27,384 nucleotides of DNA from a virus: positions 1-27,384 of IMG/VR virus record IMGVR_UViG_3300032046_000177; one strand, written 5' to 3'. Positions within the stretch are counted from its first letter, which is position 1; each line of letters starts with the position of its first letter. Below are positions 7,657 through 13,942 of this stretch, in pieces. A model generated the notes under the pieces. That model was not told the origin of the DNA. It made no database searches and saw only the letters and a list, made by a program, of their open reading frames with translations. Both the position numbers and the translations under genes were made by a program.

Positions 7657-7896
7657 ATGAAGAAGAAAGATGTAGCCAAGAGAATGAAGTTCGATCGCAA
7701 AAGATTTGTGATAGACAGATATCCTGGGGACAAAGACGAAGCACCAGGCTACACATTATATGACAAAAAATGGGACGCAAGCGATTTGCTTGATACCAAA
7801 AAAGCTGCAAAAGAAAAAGCCATGCAATGGCAGAAAAGGGAACATCACCCAAATACAGGATACTTAAGATGGCTCAAAGACGAGATAGGAAACTAA
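7657..7896 (+). CDS. small tag-family protein (79 aa)
   Basis: Starts with the tag MKKKDVAKRMK. The rest, FDRKRFVIDRYPGDKDEAPGYTLYDKKW then a helical DTKKAAKEKAMQWQKREH, looks like a small folded domain but I cannot name it. One base separates it from the upstream stop (TAACATG), and the same TAACATG arrangement follows. No SD is present. The tag differs at many synonymous positions from those of its neighbours, suggesting conservation of the peptide and not of recent DNA copies. Confidence 0.72.
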   Translation: MKKKDVAKRMKFDRKRFVIDRYPGDKDEAPGYTLYDKKWDASDLLDTKKAAKEKAMQWQKREHHPNTGYLRWLKDEIGN

Positions 7897-7897
7897 C

Positions 7898-8038
7898 ATG
7901 AAAAAACACGATATAGCTAGAAAGATGAAACCAAAATTATCGCAAGTCAGCAAGGAATACTTCGGTGGTAAATGGCAGAAAGTTGGATTTTATGAAAATG
8001 ATAAAGGAAAAATAGTTAAAGTAAAACCAATAAAATAA
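7898..8038 (+). CDS. small tag-family protein (46 aa)
   Basis: A short gene in the same tight run: TAACATG on the left and TAACATG on the right. The product is MKKHDIARKMK followed by about 35 residues including EYFGGKWQKVGFYENDKGK. The N-terminal tag is the clearest argument that this frame is translated, since the tag recurs in the adjoining genes in different codons. Function is unknown. Confidence 0.65.
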   Translation: MKKHDIARKMKPKLSQVSKEYFGGKWQKVGFYENDKGKIVKVKPIK

Positions 8039-8039
8039 C

Positions 8040-8195
8040 ATGCCACTCACAAAAAAAGGAGAAAAAATCAAATCAGCCATGGAGAAAGAATACGGATCCA
8101 AGAAAGGAGAGCAGGTTTTCTATGCCTCAGAGAACAAAGGTACAATAAAGGGCGTAGCAAAAAAGAAACATGAGGTAGCGAGGAAAATGAAATAA
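8040..8195 (+). CDS. small tag-family protein (51 aa), tag at C-terminus
   Basis: The product MPLTKKGEKIKSAMEKEYG then KKGEQVFYASENKGTI resembles a small protein type frequent in phage head regions (KEYG-KKGE-VFYAS-NKG). It ends KKKHEVARKMK, placing the tag at the C-terminus. The spacing to both neighbours is one base. The mixture of a known-looking small domain with an appended tag suggests that the tag is a module added to different proteins. The domain's function is not known to me. Confidence 0.68.
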   Translation: MPLTKKGEKIKSAMEKEYGSKKGEQVFYASENKGTIKGVAKKKHEVARKMK

Positions 8196-8196
8196 T

Positions 8197-8430
8197 ATGA
8201 AAGATAAAAGAAGTAAATTTGCATGGGGAAAGGCATTGGCTCTCCGAGAAAAAGAGCTTAGTTCAGATAAGTATTGGGCTAAAGTTGGAGAAAAAAAGAA
8301 AGAAGTCGCAAAGAAGATGAAGAAAGATTATCATGTAGGATTAACCCATTATTCTTCCCGCCATGCGTATAGAAAAGCAAAAAGAGAAACAGATGAAGGG
8401 ATAGAATCCATAACCAATCCTCACGATTAA
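8197..8430 (+). CDS. small tag-family protein (77 aa), internal tag
   Basis: Starts MKDKRSKFAWGKALALREKE and carries KKKEVAKKMKK in the middle (about residues 33-43), followed by DYHVGLTHYSSRHAYRKAKRETDEG. The segment after the tag is His/Tyr-rich and unlike its neighbours, so the tag may join two parts. No known family is recognised. It begins one base after the upstream stop, without an SD. Confidence 0.68.
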   Translation: MKDKRSKFAWGKALALREKELSSDKYWAKVGEKKKEVAKKMKKDYHVGLTHYSSRHAYRKAKRETDEGIESITNPHD

Positions 8431-8432
8431 AC

Positions 8433-8621
8433 ATGAACAAATCCATCCCCCATTTGATAAAAGACGAGAAGCAGGCTATAAATGATTATGCCGACTCGGC
8501 ACAAGAGATTAAACACACAGAAGCTAAGGGAAAGTTCAGACACATAAGAAAAGAAGAAATCCACCACAAAAAAGAGCTTAAAGAACTAAAAAACAAGGTC
8601 GCAAGTAAGATGAAACAATAA
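8433..8621 (+). CDS. small ferritin-like helical-hairpin protein with C-terminal tag (62 aa)
   Basis: Two helices are visible: the first has E12 and Y19 (LIKDEKQAINDYADSAQEI), the second has EEIHH at 41-45. The spacing E...Y plus E-x-x-H is that of one half of a ferritin/rubrerythrin-type di-iron site, as in small half-ferritins that dimerise. The C-terminus is KNKVASKMKQ, the shared tag. If it binds iron it could protect packaged DNA from oxidation, but no iron binding is shown here and the motif is short. Its position inside the tag cluster suggests the same destination as its neighbours. Confidence 0.65.
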   Translation: MNKSIPHLIKDEKQAINDYADSAQEIKHTEAKGKFRHIRKEEIHHKKELKELKNKVASKMKQ

Positions 8622-8622
8622 T

Positions 8623-8778
8623 ATGGCAAAGAAAAAAGAAGATAAAAAAGAAAAAGAGGAAGAGAAGAAAGAATCCAAACTCAAAGAAAAGAAAGAGCAT
8701 GTGGCGGGGAAGATGAAGAAGAAACATCCTAGAATAAAGGAATACAACGACGAGCAGTTCGCCAACTTCGTGAGTTGA
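8623..8778 (+). CDS. small tag-family protein ending in a terminase fragment (51 aa)
   Basis: The product is MAKKKEDKKEKEEEKKES, a charged helix, then KKEHVAGKMKKK (the tag), then HPRIKEYNDEQFANFVS. The last part is encoded by a 37-bp stretch identical to terL 4251-4287 and read in the same frame, so residues KEYNDEQFANFV copy TerL 272-283. The frame stops two codons after the match ends. This looks like a tag gene whose 3' end was replaced by a piece of terL. It might also come from an assembly join. Confidence 0.62.
   Translation: MAKKKEDKKEKEEEKKESKLKEKKEHVAGKMKKKHPRIKEYNDEQFANFVS
8737..8773 (+). repeat. 37-bp exact direct repeat, copy in small gene
   Basis: Identical over 37 bases to 4251-4287 in the terminase gene and read in the same frame. 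It forms the 3' end of the small gene at 8623-8778. A distance of about 4.5 kb separates the two copies, with the portal gene between them. Confidence 0.95.
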
Positions 8779-8779
8779 C

Positions 8780-8848
8780 ATGAAAAAAGTAGACTGGAAA
8801 GGAGTGTTTGATAAAGCAGAAAAATTGCACGAAGAAAAATATAAATAA
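8780..8848 (+). CDS. micro-gene, 22 aa
   Basis: ATG one base after the previous stop (TGACATG). The product is MKKVDWKGVFDKAEKLHEEK plus YK, an amphipathic helix without the A-x-K-M tag. It keeps the tight spacing of the run, but at 22 codons a chance frame cannot be excluded. Seen only as the last member of the small-gene cluster. Confidence 0.35.
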   Translation: MKKVDWKGVFDKAEKLHEEKYK

Positions 8849-8895
8849 ATCGTCAAAAGGTTCTGGATTATCCTAAAAATCCGTAATATAAATAA

Positions 8896-9717
8896 ATGGT
8901 TCATGGTCATCCAGGAAAACTTGTAAATAGTATGGCAGATGTAAATTTAAATGCACCAGCCTTCGGTGAAGGGGCTCAGAAGCCCGAGGATCTGGTGGAC
9001 GGCAATGTTCCAGTTGGGACAGAGTCGGAAGAAGAGGAGGTCGAGGAGACGCCTGAACTCCCAGTTGAGGAGAACAAAGTCCCCTACTCAAGGTTCAAGA
9101 AGTTCCATGATCAAGCTCTGGATGCCACAAAAGAGGCAGAAGTTCAGAGAGCTCGTGCGGACTATTTTGAAGAAGCCTTGAGGACAAGCAGAACAGCGGA
9201 GGAACCAGCAGGGGAATCGTCAGCTTGGGATGCTTGGAAAGAGCTTTATGGGGATTCAGAGGCATCAATAAAGGCCTGGAAGATCCAACAAAGCATCAAT
9301 GAATCAATCAAACAGGAGGCCAGACAGGAGGCTATTGAGGCTGTAAGGAGCGAAAGGTTGGAGGAATCAAGTCGAGTTAGGGACAATATCAAGCAAATAA
9401 ACTCGAACTTTGAGGATTTGTCGGCTATGTTAGGCAGGGATTTGACCGAAAGGGAACAATCCACACTGCTCGATATAGTGGATGATTACACATCAAAGGA
9501 CGAGGACGGAAATTACATTGGAGCGATACTTCCTTTCGATAAGGCTTGGGAAATCTACGAACTCAAACAAGGAGCGACCGAAGCTCCCAAAAAGCAATCA
9601 AGAGACAACGTGGCTTCGTTGATTGGTTCAAAAACACACGGTGAGACCAGCATGACGGCCGAAAAGGACAAGAACTTCAATCCGTTGGACTGGGACGCCT
9701 ACAAAAAAAGGGTCTAA
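8896..9717 (+). CDS. scaffold-like acidic head protein
   Basis: 273 aa, acidic, with helical repeats (EEEEVEETPELPVEE, then RFKKFHDQALDATKEAEVQRAR and QEARQEAIEAVRSERLEESS). An acidic N-terminus plus coiled helices directly upstream of the major capsid gene is the usual position and composition of a scaffold, which guides prohead assembly and then leaves. No protease motif is seen. A second in-frame ATG at 8932 (MADVNLNAPAFGEG) is an equally good start. A TAATAT six bases before 8896 would allow a leaderless start there. The C-terminus (DWDAYKKRV) is basic, as scaffolds use to touch the capsid protein. Confidence 0.72.
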   Translation: MVHGHPGKLVNSMADVNLNAPAFGEGAQKPEDLVDGNVPVGTESEEEEVEETPELPVEENKVPYSRFKKFHDQALDATKEAEVQRARADYFEEALRTSRTAEEPAGESSAWDAWKELYGDSEASIKAWKIQQSINESIKQEARQEAIEAVRSERLEESSRVRDNIKQINSNFEDLSAMLGRDLTEREQSTLLDIVDDYTSKDEDGNYIGAILPFDKAWEIYELKQGATEAPKKQSRDNVASLIGSKTHGETSMTAEKDKNFNPLDWDAYKKRV

Positions 9718-9745
9718 ACGAAAAAATTAAACGAATTTAAAATAT

Positions 9746-9889
9746 ATGGCATTTAATAATGTCGTGGATACGATTACTCTTGAAGAAATCATTCCACGAG
9801 TTGTTGATACTGTATTGAGAAGTAATAGGTTTGCGACAAAGATGCTTTCTAAAACAAAGCGTTTCGGAGCCGCAACCATGGATTTCCCT
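9746..9889 (+). CDS. major capsid protein, exon 1 (codons 1-48)
   Basis: ATG at 9746, no SD. Encodes MAFNNVVDTITLEEIIPRVV and on to GAATMDFP, the N-arm of an HK97-fold capsid protein. The exon ends at T9889 in codon phase 0, fixed by pairing of AUUUCCCU with the intron guide GGGGAAAU (U.G at the splice site). Without splicing the frame runs on only to the TAA at 9908-9910, giving a 54-residue fragment. Joined to 10536-11420 it makes a 342-aa protein, a usual size for this family. Confidence 0.85.
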
Positions 9890-9961
9890 AAAATCTTTAT
9901 GGGGAAATAAAATTCTCTCTGATAAGGGGAATGCTGAAATTGCTAACCCCTTCCAAGCATA

Positions 9962-9990
9962 TTGACAGTTGGGAAATAAAAGAGTATAGT
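9962..9990 (+). promoter_or_regulatory. sigma70-type promoter inside the intron
   Basis: TTGACA at 9962-9967, 17-nt spacer, TATAGT at 9985-9990. The endonuclease ATG is 7 nt further on, so the message would start at or next to the start codon. Unlike the five phage promoter elements, its -35 is the standard hexamer, so the intron gene may be expressed by unmodified host polymerase. Confidence 0.7.
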
Positions 9991-9997
9991 TTGGTTC

Positions 9998-10456
9998 ATG
10001 AAACAAAATAAATTAACCAAATTATCGTACATGGCTGGGTTTTTTGACGGAGAAGGTTGTGTAGGAATACTTAAACACAAGAAAGAAACCGCTCAAAGTC
10101 CATCTTATTATGTCTATGTTTCTATTGGACAAAGAGATGGAACAATTATGGAATGGATCAAAGGAAACTTTGGAGGTAGAATATACAAAGTAAAAAGAGA
10201 TGGCAGTTACCAATGGGGAATGTCAGACAGGAAAGCGTATGAGTTCTTAAAGAAAATAACACCATTCCTTAAATACAAAAAACCACAAGCCGAATTAGCA
10301 ATTAGATTCACGGAAAGAGTGATACATGAAAGGGGAAATGAAAAAAGATTTATACAATTATCTCCACATGAAATTAAAATAAGAGAAGAAATATACCAGA
10401 AGATGAAATTGCTAAAGAAAATGTTTTCTGAACCTAAGTCAATAATGCAGGAGTAA
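9998..10456 (+). CDS. LAGLIDADG homing endonuclease (intron-encoded)
   Basis: 152 aa with one LAGLIDADG motif, SYMAGFFDGEG, at residues 10-20, followed by CVGILKHKK and the beta-rich YVYVSIGQRDG...FGGRIYKVKRDG..YQWGMSDRKAYEFLKKI layout of the family. Single-motif enzymes act as dimers and cut the intronless allele at a long site, so that repair copies the intron in. The probable target is the capsid gene around codons 48/49 where this intron sits. The gene lies in the P6 loop of the intron, and its last codons (10445-10451) also form the 3' strand of P6. The TTGACA-17-TATAGT promoter just upstream implies expression apart from the capsid gene. Confidence 0.88.
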   Translation: MKQNKLTKLSYMAGFFDGEGCVGILKHKKETAQSPSYYVYVSIGQRDGTIMEWIKGNFGGRIYKVKRDGSYQWGMSDRKAYEFLKKITPFLKYKKPQAELAIRFTERVIHERGNEKRFIQLSPHEIKIREEIYQKMKLLKKMFSEPKSIMQE

Positions 10457-10535
10457 CGACTAAGCGAGAGAACACCGAAAGGTGATGCGATAGTCTGAAC
10501 TTACATAAACAAAAAGTGTAAGATTAACAAAATTC

Positions 10536-11420
10536 ATAAAGTATCAAATCGGAACAGCAATCCAATCCTTCTTGGGATTTGATGCATTACCAACGAGTTT
10601 CACGGACACTCGCGTACTCATGAAGTACAATCCAAGATTCGTGGCGGCTAACGTTGCGTTAGCTGGCACAGACATCATCGCAAACAATACCGCAGCGAAA
10701 GTGCTTGATCTTACGAAAGTAGAAATGCAATCAAGAGCTCAAGACTTGGCTGATGGACTAGGAACAATGCTTTGGGGTGATGGCACTGGAAACGCTGGAA
10801 AGGACTTGCTTGGACTAGGAGCAATCGTTGACAATGGAAGTACTGTTGCAATCATCGGGGGTCTTTCAAGAAATGTGTATACCACATTGAAGTCAACGGT
10901 AACCGCAGCTGCTACCTTGTCGCTGGCCACTATGCGTACCCTATGGAATGCAATCGCAGATGCGACAATCGCACCCACCAGAGCGTATACTGACTATCCG
11001 ACATGGGCATTATTTGAACAACTTCTGCAACCGCAGGAGAAAATCTTCAAAGAAGTGAACATCGTTCCCAATTATAAGGGATACGAGGGATTCGCTGGCC
11101 TTATGTATGCAGGTATGGAAATTGTACCCGACAGAAAAGCGACCGCAGGTCAAATGGTCTTCTTAAACGAGGACTTCGTTGATTTCTACGGTCTTGACAC
11201 CGACTTAGAACAATTTGAAGGAGCAAGGAAGGTTGATGTTGCTGGAAAATTGTTCGCAGGAAACCAGTATAATGAAGTTGGAAACTTAGGTTTCTATTGG
11301 ACTGGTTTCATTAAAGTAAACACACAGTTTGCCTTTAACTCGTTCATAATTCTTGGCGGTAATCTTTGTACCGACAACCCGAGAAGGCATGGAAAACTTA
11401 CTGGAATAACTGGAGTTTAA
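10536..11420 (+). CDS. major capsid protein, exon 2 (HK97 fold)
   Basis: Begins ATA AAG TAT CAA (IKYQ) in frame with exon 1. Encodes GFDALPTSFTDTRVLMKYNP, VLDLTKVEMQSRAQDLADGLG, LWGDGTGNAGKDLLGLGAIVDNG and IGGLSRNVYTTLKS, a run typical of HK97-type capsid proteins of metagenomic phages, and ends in GKLTGITGV. The start cannot be the TTG at 10572, because the reading frame and the guide pairing continue to 10536. The protein forms the hexamers and pentamers of the head. Codon use here is richer in ATC, GGT and GCT than in neighbouring genes, as fits a highly expressed gene. Confidence 0.9.
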   Translation: MKYQIGTAIQSFLGFDALPTSFTDTRVLMKYNPRFVAANVALAGTDIIANNTAAKVLDLTKVEMQSRAQDLADGLGTMLWGDGTGNAGKDLLGLGAIVDNGSTVAIIGGLSRNVYTTLKSTVTAAATLSLATMRTLWNAIADATIAPTRAYTDYPTWALFEQLLQPQEKIFKEVNIVPNYKGYEGFAGLMYAGMEIVPDRKATAGQMVFLNEDFVDFYGLDTDLEQFEGARKVDVAGKLFAGNQYNEVGNLGFYWTGFIKVNTQFAFNSFIILGGNLCTDNPRRHGKLTGITGV

Positions 11421-11453
11421 TAGTCGTAGCAGTAATTAACTAAAAACATAACT

Positions 11454-11792
11454 ATGGCTATACTATTAGAAAATATATTCAACGAGTTTCAGTATCCCAG
11501 CAAAGTTGCTTCAAATAAGGACTGGGACCTGTCTGGATCCAGCAGTGTTAAACTACCTGGGGGGACTATCATTGGAAGCAATGTAGCTCCTGCTGCGGGT
11601 GGATCCGCATCTGCTGCAATTCTGGCCACATCTACGGCCTTATTGGGAATTTACTTTGGAACTGGAACGCCATCATTCTCGGCAGCAAAGGGTTCGTTGT
11701 ATGTTAAAGTTGATGCGTCAACTAATGTTACCAGACTATGGGTAGCAACTGACGATGCTGGAACTTGGACATTCTTAACAACCAATGCTTAA
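11454..11792 (+). CDS. small structural protein downstream of capsid gene (112 aa)
   Basis: N-terminus MAILLENIFNEFQYPSKV, then an Ala/Ser/Gly-rich stretch. The C-terminal part runs GTGTPSFSAAKGSLYVKVDA followed by NVTRLWVATDDAGTWTFL. The GSLYV-x-D-x-S-T-x-TRLWV-x-x-D motif is common in phage head-fibre and decoration-type proteins. The position right behind the major capsid gene suggests a decoration or head-fibre role. It begins 33 nt after the capsid stop with an A/T-rich leader and no SD. Confidence 0.75.
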   Translation: MAILLENIFNEFQYPSKVASNKDWDLSGSSSVKLPGGTIIGSNVAPAAGGSASAAILATSTALLGIYFGTGTPSFSAAKGSLYVKVDASTNVTRLWVATDDAGTWTFLTTNA

Positions 11793-11819
11793 AGGTCAAA
11801 CAATTAATTAAAGAAAATT

Positions 11820-12554
11820 ATGTCAACATTAAAAGCAGACATACTCGTCACACCGCAAGACATTCTTGCGTCTGTGGTTACTCAGGGAACTGACCTTGGG
11901 GCGAGAGCAACGTCTGGTGATAGTAGATACTTCCGATACATGAAAATCGGAGCGGCAGCGACTGTAGCTGGTCAGGTTTATCAAGGACCAGCCCAGGATT
12001 CTACGAATCTTAATCCTTCTGGAGGATTAGGTTTATCCGCAAACGCAGCAATAGGAGCTACTTCGGTCACTATTAGCACTGCAATAACTGTAGCGGCAGA
12101 TGTCCTAGCGGGCGGATTTATGACCGTAGCGGTCACGCCTGGACAGGGATATACCTATAAAATTACTGGGAACACCGCAGTTACTGGAGCCGCTGGAATG
12201 GTGGTCACATTGGAGGATCCACTACAAATAGCACTGACTTCGGCAGCTTCAAAGGTATGCCTATACAAGAATCCTTATCTTGGAATAGTGGTTGCACCAA
12301 CCACAATGACAAATGTTATTGTTGGAGTGCCGACTAACATCTACACGGCATTGTATTACGCCTGGATTCAGGTGGGCGGACCATGTTCTTGTCTCCAAAC
12401 TGGAACAGGAACTTGTGGAACGGCTCTTGGATTCTTACAAGGAGGAACACAGGGATCATTAGCACCTGCTATTGCGGGAACATCGATATTAGCGTGGGCA
12501 TTGGGAACTTGCGTCACGGGAGAGTATGATTTAGTGAACTTAGTAATAAGTTAA
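11820..12554 (+). CDS. capsid-associated structural protein (244 aa)
   Basis: Starts MSTLKADILVTPQDILASVV and includes SGDSRYFRYMKIGAAATVAGQVYQGP, AIGATSVTISTAITVAAD, GYTYKITGNTA and LEDPLQIALTSAASKVCLYKNPYLGIVVAP. It resembles a family of beta-rich phage proteins that follows capsid genes in uncultured phages, with no experimentally assigned function that I can cite. It is unusual in having a Cys cluster near residue 195 (GPCSCLQTGTGTCGT), which might bind metal or form cross-links. A strong terminator follows the stop, so it closes the capsid transcript. Confidence 0.75.
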   Translation: MSTLKADILVTPQDILASVVTQGTDLGARATSGDSRYFRYMKIGAAATVAGQVYQGPAQDSTNLNPSGGLGLSANAAIGATSVTISTAITVAADVLAGGFMTVAVTPGQGYTYKITGNTAVTGAAGMVVTLEDPLQIALTSAASKVCLYKNPYLGIVVAPTTMTNVIVGVPTNIYTALYYAWIQVGGPCSCLQTGTGTCGTALGFLQGGTQGSLAPAIAGTSILAWALGTCVTGEYDLVNLVIS

Positions 12555-12560
12555 CTACAA

Positions 12561-12582
12561 GAGACCCCTTCGGGGGTTTTTT
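12561..12582 (+). terminator. rho-independent terminator after the capsid module
   Basis: A 5-bp ACCCC/GGGGT stem (12564-12568, 12573-12577) with a TTCG loop is followed by a run of T. It comes 9 nt after a stop and just before a new promoter, so it separates the head transcript from the next one. Confidence 0.88.
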
Positions 12583-12583
12583 G

Positions 12584-12632
12584 TTGCTAAAAAATAAGAG
12601 AAGTGGTATAATTTGCGGAAATAAGTGGTCGA
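12584..12632 (+). promoter_or_regulatory. promoter with conserved leader element (class 2)
   Basis: TTGCTA at 12584-12589, 17-nt spacer, TGG-TATAAT with the -10 at 12607-12612 (extended -10). Six bases later the transcript leader has AAATAAGTGGTCGA at 12619-12632, found again with one base changed and the same spacing at 22071-22084. It drives the genes from 12656 onward. Confidence 0.75.
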
Positions 12633-12655
12633 TATTAAAATTAAAAATAAATAAA

Positions 12656-13177
12656 ATGAGTTCAATTATTGGAAAAGACGAAGGAGTCTACAATCCAGCA
12701 TTGAGATTTGCCTTCACAAATATCACGGATGAAGATTTTGTATCGGCCTGGAACAACAGTCCAATCATAATCAAGGCTCACCAGACAGTGGAGCTCCCCC
12801 ATCACTTGGCGGACAAGCTAACTGATGAATTAGTTGATAAAATAATGATTGGAGAGGCAAAAATGGAAGAGTTAGAAAAGAATCAGCAGTATTATAGGTC
12901 ACCCAAGGGGATATCATTGGGGATTCCTGCCGCCCGAAAACCATGGGAGGATAAGATCGTCAGACAAATGGAAGTTGACGAGGAATCGCCAGAACTTCAG
13001 GTCATTAGGGCTCAAATCAGGGAAGAATTGACCAATGACTTGCAGAACGCACAGCAACCAAAGCAACCAGCTAGTGATATCAAAATAAGTCCAACAGAGT
13101 TTTCTGAACTAGGGAGAGGAGGAATAACGGTAAAAGCTCCTGCGAAGAAACCTCTAAAAACCAAGGTTATAAAATGA
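12656..13177 (+). CDS. hypothetical structural/assembly protein (173 aa)
   Basis: The ATG at 12656 is chosen because the longer frame from a TTG at 12581 starts inside the terminator and promoter. The product reads MSSIIGKDEGVYNPALRFAF and then NITDEDFVSAWNNSPIIIKAHQ, with HHLADKLTDELVDKIM after it, a pattern (FTNITDEDF-x-x-W-x-x-x-P-x-x-I-K-x-x-x-T) common in phages downstream of capsid genes. The C-terminus is Gln/Pro/Lys-rich. The stop overlaps the next start by ATGA. Function is unknown. Confidence 0.75.
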   Translation: MSSIIGKDEGVYNPALRFAFTNITDEDFVSAWNNSPIIIKAHQTVELPHHLADKLTDELVDKIMIGEAKMEELEKNQQYYRSPKGISLGIPAARKPWEDKIVRQMEVDEESPELQVIRAQIREELTNDLQNAQQPKQPASDIKISPTEFSELGRGGITVKAPAKKPLKTKVIK

Positions 13178-13893
13178 AGTTAATGACGCCTCAAGTGACA
13201 AAAGACAAGCAAGAACAACAGCTTGCTCGTGAGGTTTTGCGTTCCGAAGAAGTCAGAATGATGGCGATGAAAGTAAATAAAGACTTGGCTAATGCCGAGT
13301 CTAATTTTAACAAAGTATTGGCTGGACAGAGAGAAAGATGGGCCATAGAAGAGTTGAATCATGAGAAAAGAGTAGCCGAGATGACCAGCGAGATAAAAGA
13401 ACTAAACAAGCAGAAAGAGCTGGCAATGATCCCAATCGAGAAGTACAGGAAGGAAGTTGACGACAAGATGGCGGGAGTTATGGTCTTTTTGGAGGAAGTT
13501 AAGAGAAGAGAGCTGGATGTAGATGACTTGGTGGAAAGACTGGAAACCAAGTTAACTGACGTTGGAAGTAGGGAAATAGCCGTCAGGGAGGGCGAAATTA
13601 GGCTTCAATTGGGCCTTGAAGGGCTTCAAATGCAAAGGGTGGATACTACCGAGGGTTTGAGGAAATTAACGACCCAAATGGCAAATTTCAAAGAATCCAG
13701 AGATCAGGCAGAAAAGGACATTTCAGAAAGAAAAGCCGCCTTGTTCCTATGGGATAGGGATCTGGTCGCCAGAGTCGAAAGATTAAACGGAATAGAAAAG
13801 AGATTAAAAGAATTTGAAATAAGACTAAAAGATGAACGTGGGGTTCTGGATCGTATCTGGAAAGAGATAGAAAGGAAGAGAATATCCACATAG
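13174..13893 (+). CDS. coiled-coil protein (239 aa)
   Basis: Nearly the whole chain is a charged coiled coil: heptads such as ELNHEKRVAEMTSEIKELNK, VERLETKLTDVGSREIAVRE and LNGIEKRLKEFEIRLKDER. There is no signal peptide or membrane segment. ATGA overlap with the previous gene. The stop codon TAG is part of promoter copy 3, so the coding end and promoter are fused. A fibrous assembly chaperone or internal scaffold is possible, but no family can be named. Confidence 0.78.
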   Translation: MKLMTPQVTKDKQEQQLAREVLRSEEVRMMAMKVNKDLANAESNFNKVLAGQRERWAIEELNHEKRVAEMTSEIKELNKQKELAMIPIEKYRKEVDDKMAGVMVFLEEVKRRELDVDDLVERLETKLTDVGSREIAVREGEIRLQLGLEGLQMQRVDTTEGLRKLTTQMANFKESRDQAEKDISERKAALFLWDRDLVARVERLNGIEKRLKEFEIRLKDERGVLDRIWKEIERKRIST

Positions 13894-13918
13894 AAATTGA
13901 GCGGAAATAGTTTATAAT
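13881..13918 (+). promoter_or_regulatory. phage promoter, copy 3 of 5
   Basis: AATATCCACATAGA at 13881-13894, 19 nt after its TAG to TATAAT at 13913-13918, then ATACACAATTAA. The gene upstream ends inside the element. Next ATG at 13943, 24 nt after the -10, without an SD. Confidence 0.78.
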
Positions 13919-13942
13919 ATACACAATTAAACATATAAAAAT

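Larger units (their letters stand above)
9890..10535 (+). ncRNA. group I self-splicing intron in the major capsid gene
   Basis: Helices found by eye: P1 9882-9889/9901-9908; P10 9895-9900/10536-10541; P3 9913-9919/10466-10472 (7 bp); P4 9924-9929/9947-9952 (AAGGGG/CCCCTT); P6 9953-9960/10445-10451 (CC, GCAT with ATGC, GG); P7 10458-10462/10491-10495 (GACTA/TAGTC); P8 10473-10476/10481-10484 with a GAAA loop; P9 10500-10505/10517-10522. The endonuclease gene fills the P6 loop. P1 plus P10 guide 14 continuous pairs across the exon junction, which restores MDFP-IKYQIG in frame. The odd point is the last intron base, which is C where nearly all group I introns have G. Confidence 0.88.

Noticed and set aside
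9908-9910. Stop codon truncating the capsid gene (pseudogene reading)
   Set aside because: The stop lies inside the intron's guide region; splicing restores a complete capsid frame.
12581-12655. Upstream TTG start extending the 173-aa protein by 25 residues
   Set aside because: It would start inside the terminator and promoter, before the likely transcription start.
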